The position numbers and the translations under genes are program-made. From Christensenella sp. UBA1224 (GTDB lineage: Bacteria; Bacillota; Clostridia; Christensenellales; Aristaeellaceae): 8,652 nucleotides of DNA. Where the stretch lies: the NCBI GenBank assembly GCA_002309235.1, contig DBXA01000085.1, forward strand, positions 3,290-11,941. The letters are read 5' to 3'. The notes beneath the pieces are model-generated. The model was not told where the DNA came from. It was given only the letters and a program-made list of their open reading frames with translations, and ran no database searches. Shown piece after piece: positions 1 to 4,808 of this stretch. The first letter of the stretch is position 1; every line of letters begins with the position of its first letter.

Positions 1-105
1 CTGATCGCCGGCAAGATGGCCGATGCCGTACTCGAAGGCCGTCAGGGCGAACAGGATGAAGCCGCTCCCGAAGAGCCCGCTCCCGAAGCCGAGCCGGCGG
101 AATGA
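1..105 (+). CDS. rpsB: 30S ribosomal protein S2, C-terminal end only (partial)
   Basis: The first 105 bases read in frame 1 as 34 codons plus TGA, without a start inside the window, so this is the 3' end of a gene that begins upstream. The first residues (LIAGKMADAVLEGRQG) resemble the final helix of ribosomal protein S2. The rest is an acidic tail rich in Glu, Ala and Pro (two PEP/PAPE-type units), a common kind of low-complexity extension on S2. S2 is a small-subunit protein needed for late 30S assembly. The identification rests partly on position: rpsB lies directly upstream of tsf in most bacteria, and here only 33 bases separate the stop from the tsf start. The conserved S2 core is outside the window. 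Confidence 0.88.
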   Translation: MIAGKMADAVLEGRQGEQDEAAPEEPAPEAEPAE

Positions 106-138
106 TTTATAACCAGACGATTTGGAGGATATAAAGCT

Positions 139-1062
139 ATGGAAATCAGCGCAAAAGTTGTAATGGAGCTGCGCGGACGCACCGGTGCCGGCATGATGGA
201 TTGCAAAAAGGCCCTCGCTGCGACCGAAGGTGATATCGAAAAGGCAATCGACTTCCTGCGTGAGAAGGGCCTTGCCGCCGCCGCGAAGAAGCAGAGCCGC
301 ATAGCCGCGGAAGGCTGCGTAGGCAGCTATGTCTGCGAGAAGTGCAACACCGGCGCATTGGTAGAGGTCAACTGCGAGACGGATTTCGTCGCCAATACGC
401 CCGAGTTCAAGGAAATGGTCAATGATATCGCAAAGCAGATCGTCATCTCCGATCCGGCAGATGTCGATGCCCTGCTGGCGACAAAGTATTTTGCCGATGA
501 AGCCCAGACGATCAATGATGTGATCACCGCCAAGATCGCCAAGATCGGCGAGAAGATCACTGTGCGCCGCTTTACCCGCTACTGCGGCGGAGACAACGGC
601 ACCGTCGATACCTATATCCACATGGGCGGCAAAGTCGGCGTTCTGCTCCAGGCAGAGTGCGAAGTAAACGATACGACCAAAGAGGTGCTGCACGATATCT
701 CTCTGCAGATCGCAGCTGCTTCTCCGGTGGCTCCCGAATATGTGACCCGCGATCAGGTCAGGGCAGAGCATCTCGAGCATGAGACCGAGATCCTCGCAGC
801 ACAGGCCCGCAACGAGGGCAAGCCCGAAGCGATCATCGCGAAGATGGTGCAGGGCCGCATTCAGAAGTTCTATAAGGAAGTCTGCCTTATGGAACAGCAG
901 TTCGTAAAGGATGCCGAGATCAGCGTTGAGCAGATGATCAAGCAGAAGGCTCCGGGCACGAAGATCGTTGCTTTCACCCGCTATAAGATGGGTGACGGCC
1001 TCGAGAAGCGTCAGGATGACCTCGCTGCCGAGGTCGCCAAGCAGATCGGCACCGCCAAGTGA
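139..1062 (+). CDS. tsf: Translation elongation factor Ts (EF-Ts)
   Basis: EF-Ts is the cytoplasmic nucleotide exchange factor that releases GDP from EF-Tu. The 307-residue product is of usual length. The N-terminal UBA-like domain (about 1-50) carries the family signature TGAGMMDCKKAL (residues 15-26). The core contains VEVNCETDFVA (75-85), the second family signature, and a related half-repeat at about 159-175 (YIHMGGKVGVLL). A helical segment with EGKPEAIIAKMVQGR lies near 226-240. The start is fixed by GGAGGA at 124-129, nine bases before ATG. Translation ends with two tandem in-frame TGA codons (1060-1065). Arg and Ile codons are strongly biased to CGC and ATC, unlike the later genes, which fits high expression. 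An oddity is a CEKC motif (66-69) where family members usually have a His-Gly-type turn. It is probably cotranscribed with rpsB, and a terminator follows. Confidence 0.98.
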   Translation: MEISAKVVMELRGRTGAGMMDCKKALAATEGDIEKAIDFLREKGLAAAAKKQSRIAAEGCVGSYVCEKCNTGALVEVNCETDFVANTPEFKEMVNDIAKQIVISDPADVDALLATKYFADEAQTINDVITAKIAKIGEKITVRRFTRYCGGDNGTVDTYIHMGGKVGVLLQAECEVNDTTKEVLHDISLQIAAASPVAPEYVTRDQVRAEHLEHETEILAAQARNEGKPEAIIAKMVQGRIQKFYKEVCLMEQQFVKDAEISVEQMIKQKAPGTKIVAFTRYKMGDGLEKRQDDLAAEVAKQIGTAK

Positions 1063-1067
1063 TGATA

Positions 1068-1076
1068 TGTGATATT
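1068..1076 (+). promoter_or_regulatory. Possible extended -10 element ahead of pyrH (weak)
   Basis: TGTGATATT gives a TGn motif followed by GATATT, a 4 of 6 match to TATAAT. No convincing -35 box lies at the right distance. A start from here would fall near 1083, inside the upstream arm of the following terminator stem, so such a transcript could not form the full hairpin and would escape it. This would explain how pyrH is expressed past the terminator, but short AT-rich matches of this quality arise often by chance. Confidence 0.2.
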
Positions 1077-1105
1077 CAGCCGCCGGGTTTCCGGCGGCTG
1101 TTTTT
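1077..1105 (+). terminator. Rho-independent terminator after tsf
   Basis: A perfect 10-base-pair inverted repeat (CAGCCGCCGG, loop GTTT, CCGGCGGCTG) is followed at once by five T residues. It starts 14 bases after the tsf stop and ends 23 bases before the pyrH ATG. It probably ends or attenuates the rpsB-tsf transcript, so the abundant translation factors can be made in excess of UMP kinase. The T run is short and then broken by CGG, so partial read-through is likely. No alternative anti-terminator pairing was seen. Confidence 0.88.
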
Positions 1106-1128
1106 CGGATGGAGATCGGAGGGGTTGT

Positions 1129-1827
1129 ATGAAAAAACGTATACTGATCAAACTGAGCGGGGAATCACTCGGCGGAAACGGGAGCTGCTACGATGAGCAG
1201 CGCTGTGAGAAGGTCGCTGGCGTGCTTGCGCAGCTGCCGGGGCTGGGCGTTGAGCCCGGGGTTGTCATCGGCGGCGGCAATATCTGGCGCGGGCGTTTTA
1301 CGGATAAGATGGATCCTGTCAATGCAGACCAGATGGGCATGCTCGCCACGATCATGAATGCCCTTTGCATGCAGGATTTTCTCCTGCGTGAAGGGGTGAA
1401 GGCATCCGTCTTTACCGCGCAGGAAATGAATCGCTTTGCCGAGCTCTACACGGCGAAAAAGGCGGATGAATGTCTGAAGGCGGGGGGCATCGCGCTGCTC
1501 GCCGGCGGAAGCGGTAATCCTTTCTTTACGACGGACACCGCGGTAGCCTTGCGTGCAGCGGAACTAAAGGCGGATATCGTGTTCAAGGGCACCAATGTGG
1601 GCGGCATCTACGAGGCGGATCCCAAAAAGCATCCGGAGTTAAAGCCGCTCAGCGAGATCACCTATGATGAATGCATCGCCAAAGGGCTTGCAGTCATGGA
1701 CCAGACCGCTTTCCTGATGCTGCGATCCCAGCATATCAAGGAACTGCGCGTCTTCAATATGGATGACCCGGAAAATATCCTGCGTGCCGCGCGCGGGGAT
1801 GAGATCGGAACCCTGGCGCACGAATGA
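1129..1827 (+). CDS. pyrH: Uridylate kinase (UMP kinase)
   Basis: This amino-acid-kinase-fold enzyme phosphorylates UMP to UDP with ATP in pyrimidine nucleotide synthesis. It is normally a cytoplasmic hexamer. The 232-residue product matches the family along its length: KLSGE (8-12), VIGGGNIWRG (46-55), ADQMGMLATIMN (66-77), GGSGNPFFTTDT (126-137), the ATP-loop region KGTNVGGIYEADP (153-165) and VMDQTA (189-194). I chose ATG 1129 because GGAGGGG (1118-1124) sits just upstream. An in-frame GTG at 1069 would translate the terminator and has no such site. The ATP-loop region departs from the common TKVDG form by having TNVGG. The enzyme is often allosterically controlled by GTP and UTP in this family. 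Expression probably depends on read-through of the terminator or on a local promoter. Confidence 0.97.
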   Translation: MKKRILIKLSGESLGGNGSCYDEQRCEKVAGVLAQLPGLGVEPGVVIGGGNIWRGRFTDKMDPVNADQMGMLATIMNALCMQDFLLREGVKASVFTAQEMNRFAELYTAKKADECLKAGGIALLAGGSGNPFFTTDTAVALRAAELKADIVFKGTNVGGIYEADPKKHPELKPLSEITYDECIAKGLAVMDQTAFLMLRSQHIKELRVFNMDDPENILRAARGDEIGTLAHE

Positions 1828-1869
1828 TCGATCGAGGCAGGCAAGGGGCTGCACTGTGAAAGTCCGAAT

Positions 1870-1874
1870 GGAGG
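1870..1874 (+). promoter_or_regulatory. Shine-Dalgarno site that decides the start of the membrane protein gene
   Basis: GGAGG ends directly against the first in-frame ATG (1875), which is too close for ribosome binding. It lies six bases before an in-frame GTG at 1881, which is ideal spacing. The GTG is therefore the likelier initiation codon and removes two residues (Met-Phe) from the longest reading. Confidence 0.75.
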
Positions 1875-1880
1875 ATGTTT

Positions 1881-3656
1881 GTGAACGGAGAAGCGATCAT
1901 TGAATGGGCGTTCGTACTCGTATCGCTGTTTGGATACGTGCGCCTGCTGATCCATCATTGCGGCGTTAAGCCCGCGTTTGCGCCGCTCACGGTTATGTCG
2001 CTTCAGACTTTGGCGGTGTATATTGCCGGCTTGACAGGCATTCCCGGGGCGATGAAGGTGACAGTGTGTGTTCTGCAGGCCGGCGGGGCAGCGGCATTTA
2101 TAGGGTGTCTCTTGGCTGACAGACGCCGTGCAGACGCTCTCCGGAATGCTGCTCTGGCTTCCTTTGCGCTGCTCCTTGTGTGGATCGGATATGCGATCGT
2201 CGGGGAAAAAGTCCGCATATGCGATAATTTTACGCATTGGATACAGATTGCCAGGGTCATGCTGGAAAACGGCAGGCTTCCGATCTCCTCCGATCGGGTG
2301 ATCACCTTTACCTCCTATCCTCCTGGGAGCGCCTGCTTCATCTATTATATGTGCGCATGCCTGCACTACGAAGAATGGTACCTGATAGCGGCGCAGGCGA
2401 TGCTCATCGCCGCCTGCGTGATAACGGTTGCCGGTGTGCTTCCCAGGAACGCTCTTGTCTATACGGCGGCTGTGTTCGTCTTTTCGATCGCGTGCACCGT
2501 ATTTACGGAGCAGATATACGATCTTCTTGTAGACGGACTGCTGGCGGCCCTTACCTGCGCAGGCCTGTTTTATGTGATACACTGTCTGAAGACAGGGAAA
2601 CAGCCGGATTTTCTGTGCCTGGGACCGATCCTGTCTGTGCTTGTCCTCACAAAGAATTCCGGTCTCTTTTTTGCGGCATTTATCGTAATCTTTGGCATTG
2701 CGGCAGCGAAACCCAGAGATGGCAGCCGTAAGCGCATCCTTCTTTGCGCTTTGATACCGGCTGCTTTGTATGCCGCCTGGCAATTGCATGTGCACCTGAT
2801 TTTCGCGGATGTCTCCTCCGGCAAGCACGCGCTTTCCGCGAAGTATTATTCGATGATCCTGAAGAATAAAAGCCCGGAGGACATTCTGGCTACCCTCAAG
2901 GCATTTGCTGCAAGGACATGGACCAAGCATCGCATACGTATTGTCATCCTGACGGTTCTTGGGATCGGAATTGCTGCCTGGAAGAAAAAGATCCGCTTGC
3001 CCCGTTGTATTTCCTCCCTTCCCGCAGCGGCACTTGTGTTTTACGCAGTTTATCTGCTGGGCATGGTTTGTGTCTATATTTTCAGCATGCGTCAACGGGA
3101 AGCAGTGAGACTGGGAGGGTATTTCCGGTATTTCAAAACGATGGAAATCGTGATAGTCGGCATGGGAATCTGCTATGCCGCCAATCTGTCGGAATGGGCT
3201 GCGCTGAGGAATGTTCGTTTCAGAAAGCTTGCGCCTGCCATCGCCGCGCTTGCGATGCTCGCGTGGCTCGGGTGTGCCGTCAAGGATTGTGAGAGCAGCT
3301 TTTTGTTGCGCAGAGGGATAGATCCGACGGACCCGCGGACGAGAACGGAGCTTGCCCTTTCGGAGTATTTTGCCTGTGAAGAAGAGCGCAAGGCGGATAT
3401 TAAAACACTGCTGATCTGCCATAACGACAGTGAGATCGATTATTACGGCGATATAGCGAAATACCTGACAAAGGCCGAACGAGCCCCGGAGACCGTATCA
3501 CCGGACAGGGAAGAGATAGCCGCAATGGCAAAACAGGCGGATGCTTTGCTGATCCTGGACCGTACGGAAGGTACAGACGCATACCTTCGCGCGATCGGCA
3601 GGGATCCGGATAATTGTACTTTCCTCTGCCTGCTTCCTGCAGACGGAGAAGGATGA
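1881..3656 (+). CDS. Polytopic membrane protein, GT-C glycosyltransferase-like (putative)
   Basis: Not a gene I can name. With the GTG start it has 591 residues. About a dozen hydrophobic segments run from near 5 to 466, followed by a soluble tail (about 470-591) whose alternating strands and helices (KTLLICH, ADALLILD, CTFLCLL) suggest a small alpha/beta domain. Numbering from GTG, CDNFTHW (114-120) with a YPPG motif (146-149) sits after the early membrane segments and resembles the acidic first-loop active site of GT-C enzymes. LTKNSG (256-261) and a Tyr-Phe-Arg-Tyr cluster (414-417) are other conserved-looking points. GT-C enzymes transfer sugars from polyprenyl-phosphate donors outside the membrane, so a role in decorating a wall polymer is possible; substrate is unknown. 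It lies 53 bases after pyrH with no terminator between, and its stop overlaps the next small frame. It interrupts the usual pyrH-frr order. A flippase or polymerase-like role is an alternative. Confidence 0.8.
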   Translation: MNGEAIIEWAFVLVSLFGYVRLLIHHCGVKPAFAPLTVMSLQTLAVYIAGLTGIPGAMKVTVCVLQAGGAAAFIGCLLADRRRADALRNAALASFALLLVWIGYAIVGEKVRICDNFTHWIQIARVMLENGRLPISSDRVITFTSYPPGSACFIYYMCACLHYEEWYLIAAQAMLIAACVITVAGVLPRNALVYTAAVFVFSIACTVFTEQIYDLLVDGLLAALTCAGLFYVIHCLKTGKQPDFLCLGPILSVLVLTKNSGLFFAAFIVIFGIAAAKPRDGSRKRILLCALIPAALYAAWQLHVHLIFADVSSGKHALSAKYYSMILKNKSPEDILATLKAFAARTWTKHRIRIVILTVLGIGIAAWKKKIRLPRCISSLPAAALVFYAVYLLGMVCVYIFSMRQREAVRLGGYFRYFKTMEIVIVGMGICYAANLSEWAALRNVRFRKLAPAIAALAMLAWLGCAVKDCESSFLLRRGIDPTDPRTRTELALSEYFACEEERKADIKTLLICHNDSEIDYYGDIAKYLTKAERAPETVSPDREEIAAMAKQADALLILDRTEGTDAYLRAIGRDPDNCTFLCLLPADGEG

Positions 3657-3847
3657 GCGAAAAAGGCTGCCAAAGCGTGGCTGATCTCTTTGAAAACATC
3701 GAAACATCCATGGAACAGCACGGCGCCGACCGGTATGCTCAGTATCAGTGCGTCTCCGTTGATGCAGGGTCAGAGGATCGCCGCGCTTATTATGCTGAGA
3801 GTATGTACCGTATATGGCTGCCAAAGCGTAAAGAAGAGAACAGCTGA
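3653..3847 (+). CDS. Small hypothetical protein coupled to the membrane protein
   Basis: A 64-residue frame that I do not recognise. Its ATG overlaps the TGA of the membrane protein gene (ATGA at 3653-3656), the classic arrangement for translational coupling, and GGAG (3645-3648) lies four bases upstream. The product is charged and soluble. An acidic first half (DLFENIETSMEQ) suggests a helix, and a basic end carries WLPKRKEENS. There is no signal peptide, membrane segment or metal motif. The 14-base sequence at 3665-3678 recurs near its end in another frame. The overlap and ribosome site support translation, but length and lack of family resemblance leave open that it is chance or a decayed remnant. 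If real, a partner or regulator of the membrane enzyme is the simplest guess. Confidence 0.5.
   Translation: MSEKGCQSVADLFENIETSMEQHGADRYAQYQCVSVDAGSEDRRAYYAESMYRIWLPKRKEENS
3665..3829 (+). repeat. 14-base direct repeat, copies 151 bases apart
   Basis: GGCTGCCAAAGCGT occurs exactly at 3665-3678 and again at 3816-3829. In the small coding frame the copies are read in different phases (GCQSV in the first, part of WLPKR in the second), so protein-level constraint does not explain the match. An exact 14-base match within about 200 bases is unlikely by chance. Both are followed by a GCTGAT word (directly in the first copy, after a 13-base spacer in the second), hinting at a decayed duplication. 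Confidence 0.65.
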
Positions 3848-3859
3848 TTTCGGCAGCCA
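3815..3859 (+). repeat. Inverted repeat at the end of the small frame
   Basis: TGGCTGCC (3815-3822) and GGCAGCCA (3852-3859) form a perfect 8-base-pair stem around a 29-base loop. ACACTTTT follows the downstream arm. The long loop and mixed tail make it a poor intrinsic terminator, but it lies where the transcript of the inserted genes would be expected to end. The upstream arm overlaps the second copy of the 14-base direct repeat. Confidence 0.4.
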
Positions 3860-3888
3860 GACACTTTTGCAGAGTGCGTTCGGCGAAT

Positions 3889-3909
3889 AAGGCGATTCTA
3901 TGACGCCTT
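3889..3909 (+). other. Small hairpin in the gap before frr
   Basis: AAGGCG (3889-3894) and CGCCTT (3904-3909) can pair in a 6-base-pair stem with a 9-base loop, followed by TTATGG. The stem is short and the T run is only three including the last stem base, so it is at best a weak terminator. It falls in the 179-base stretch between the small frame and frr, upstream of the proposed frr promoter. Confidence 0.3.
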
Positions 3910-3916
3910 TATGGAA

Positions 3917-3926
3917 TTGTCGACAA
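3917..3926. promoter_or_regulatory. Palindrome TTGTCGACAA, possible operator
   Basis: A perfect 10-base palindrome lies 26 bases upstream of the putative -35 box of the frr promoter, a position used by transcription factors. It is not extended by flanking symmetry. I do not recognise the binding protein, and a single palindrome of this length can occur by chance. Confidence 0.25.
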
Positions 3927-3951
3927 ATGCTCTTGAATCCGACGCAAAAAC

Positions 3952-3981
3952 TTGCAAAAGACGCAGGCGATAGAGTAAAAT
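3952..3981 (+). promoter_or_regulatory. Putative sigma-A promoter for frr and downstream genes
   Basis: TTGCAA (3952-3957) and TAAAAT (3976-3981) match the -35 and -10 consensus at 4 and 5 of 6 positions respectively, with an 18-base spacer. The region is distinctly AT-richer than the genes around it. Transcription would start near 3988 and give a leader of about 40 bases before the frr ATG. It would allow frr, uppS, cdsA, dxr and rseP to be expressed independently of tsf, pyrH and the inserted membrane protein gene. Confidence 0.55.
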
Positions 3982-4026
3982 ATATACAAATGGAAATCGA
4001 TTACTGCACCGAAGGAGGAACGATAT

Positions 4027-4584
4027 ATGTATACAGATAATCTTCAGACTGCTTCCGAGAAAATGGATAAGAGCATTGCGGTGATCCAGAAGGATCTTTC
4101 CACGCTTCGCGCAGGCAGGGCAAATCCGCAGATACTCGATCGTATCCTTGTCGATTATTATGGAACGCCTACTCCCATCAACCAATTGGGCAATATCTCC
4201 TCTCCCGAGCCGCGTATGCTTGTCATCAATCTATGGGATACGAAAATGCTCAGCGCGGTAGAAAAGGCGATACAGAAGAGTGATATCGGCATCAACCCCA
4301 CCAATGACGGCAAGATCATACGCCTGGTCGTGCCGGAACTGACAGAGGAGCGCCGCAAGGAGCTGGTTAAGCAGGTCCGCAAACAGATCGAAGAGGGCAA
4401 GATCGCGATCCGCGCCATCCGCAGGGATACCATGGAACAGCTGAAAAAGCTCAAGAAGGATGGAGAGATGACGGAAGACGATCTGAAGCTCGCGGAGGAT
4501 AAGCTGCAGAAGGCTACAGATGCGCATATCAAGGATATCGACAAGGTCGGAGCTGATAAGGAAAAGGAAATCATGTCCGTATGA
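4027..4584 (+). CDS. frr: Ribosome recycling factor (RRF)
   Basis: RRF splits the post-termination ribosome together with EF-G so that subunits and mRNA can be reused. The 185 residues equal the usual family length. Two helical portions (about 1-30 and 105-185) form the three-helix bundle, and the middle (31-104) is the beta-rich domain II. Recognisable motifs are LRAGRANP (27-34), VDYYGTPTPINQL (42-54), SDIGINPTNDGKIIRL (85-100), LTEERRKELVK (105-115) and IRAIRRD (128-134). The last contains Arg132, matching the essential arginine of the E. coli protein. AAGGAGG (4012-4018) is eight bases upstream of ATG. The usual proline before Trp-Asp in domain II is Leu69 here. Its stop overlaps the start of the next frame (ATGA), and a candidate promoter lies just upstream. 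Confidence 0.98.
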   Translation: MYTDNLQTASEKMDKSIAVIQKDLSTLRAGRANPQILDRILVDYYGTPTPINQLGNISSPEPRMLVINLWDTKMLSAVEKAIQKSDIGINPTNDGKIIRLVVPELTEERRKELVKQVRKQIEEGKIAIRAIRRDTMEQLKKLKKDGEMTEDDLKLAEDKLQKATDAHIKDIDKVGADKEKEIMSV

Positions 4585-4808
4585 CGGATTATATCGGCCT
4601 GGATCTTGAACGGGCGGCGCGGCTTTACGCCGCCCGTACCGGGCGGGAACCGATCGTAGAATACGCGGTTCCGCCGCACGGGAATAAAGAGAGGGAATAT
4701 GCGCGCTGGCGCGTAGTCAGGTTTGATGAAGAACGCGAATGCATGACGATCGCGCTCTTTCCGTATATTCCTGCAGAGAAACTGGAGAAGACGGAATGCA
4801 GAAAATAG
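4581..4808 (+). CDS. Small hypothetical protein between frr and uppS
   Basis: A 75-residue frame of unrecognised family. Its ATG overlaps the frr stop (ATGA, 4581-4584) and its end overlaps the uppS start by 13 bases, so it is wedged tightly between two essential genes on the same strand. GGAAA at 4566-4570 lies inside frr upstream; otherwise initiation would rely on coupling. The product is soluble and highly charged: an N-terminal helix-like segment (DLERAARLYAARTGREP, 8-24), a PPHGNKERE turn (31-39), the strand-like ARWRVVRFDEE (41-51), and a hydrophobic stretch (TIALFPYIP). No signal peptide or membrane segment is seen. The amino-acid pattern looks like a compact alpha-beta protein and the packing argues that it is real. 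Its job is unknown. Confidence 0.72.
   Translation: MTDYIGLDLERAARLYAARTGREPIVEYAVPPHGNKEREYARWRVVRFDEERECMTIALFPYIPAEKLEKTECRK
4611..4646 (+). other. Two mutually exclusive GC-rich hairpins near the start of the small gene
   Basis: CGGGCGGCG (4611-4619) pairs perfectly with CGCCGCCCG (4628-4636) around an 8-base loop. The same middle segment can instead pair, through CCGCCCG (4630-4636), with CGGGCGG (4640-4646) around a 3-base loop. The two folds cannot coexist. They begin 30 bases into the small gene after frr, covering codons 11-22. No T run follows, so this is not an intrinsic terminator. It could slow ribosomes, protect mRNA or set translation of downstream genes, or merely reflect repeated Ala-Ala-Arg codons. 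Confidence 0.45.
4784..4788 (+). promoter_or_regulatory. Shine-Dalgarno site that decides the uppS start
   Basis: GGAGA lies seven bases before ATG 4796. The longest frame instead begins at ATG 4739, but that would add 19 residues unlike any UppS N-terminus, deepen the overlap with the small gene to 70 bases, and have no good ribosome site. Confidence 0.7.

Noticed and set aside
1069..1128. In-frame GTG giving a 20-residue longer UMP kinase
   Set aside because: The extension translates the terminator hairpin, lacks a ribosome site, and the normal PyrH N-terminus (MKKRILIKLSGE) begins at 1129 behind GGAGGGG.
1858..1866. GAAAGTCCG word resembling part of an RNase P RNA signature
   Set aside because: Only a short word in a 53-base gap; no space or surrounding structure for an RNA gene.
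2237..2731. 164-codon + strand frame inside the membrane protein gene
   Set aside because: Out of frame with a well-supported coding region, Arg- and Cys-rich, and without a start signal.
1662..3422. Very long open frame (586 codons) on the minus strand opposite the membrane protein gene
   Set aside because: Its translation is rich in Arg, His, Cys and Gln with no domain or membrane pattern, no Shine-Dalgarno site precedes its start, and it runs into the end of pyrH. The + strand frame has a ribosome site and clear hydrophobic segments. It is a shadow frame.
1881..3656. Possible recent horizontal transfer of the membrane protein gene from codon use
   Set aside because: Its mixed codons (AGG, ATA, CTT) look like those of uppS, cdsA and dxr; only tsf stands out, as expected for high expression. 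No flanking repeats or integrase were seen.
3690..3890. 66-codon frame overlapping the small frame after the membrane protein
   Set aside because: No ribosome site before its ATG and no recognisable content; the coupled frame at 3653 is better supported. Its GCQSV segment only reflects the 14-base DNA repeat.
4158..4679. 173-codon minus-strand frame opposite frr
   Set aside because: Ser- and Arg-rich antisense translation of the conserved frr helices; a shadow.
4739..4795. Longer uppS start at ATG 4739
   Set aside because: It would deepen the overlap with the upstream small gene, has no ribosome site, and adds residues foreign to the family. ATG 4796 is preceded by GGAGA at good spacing.
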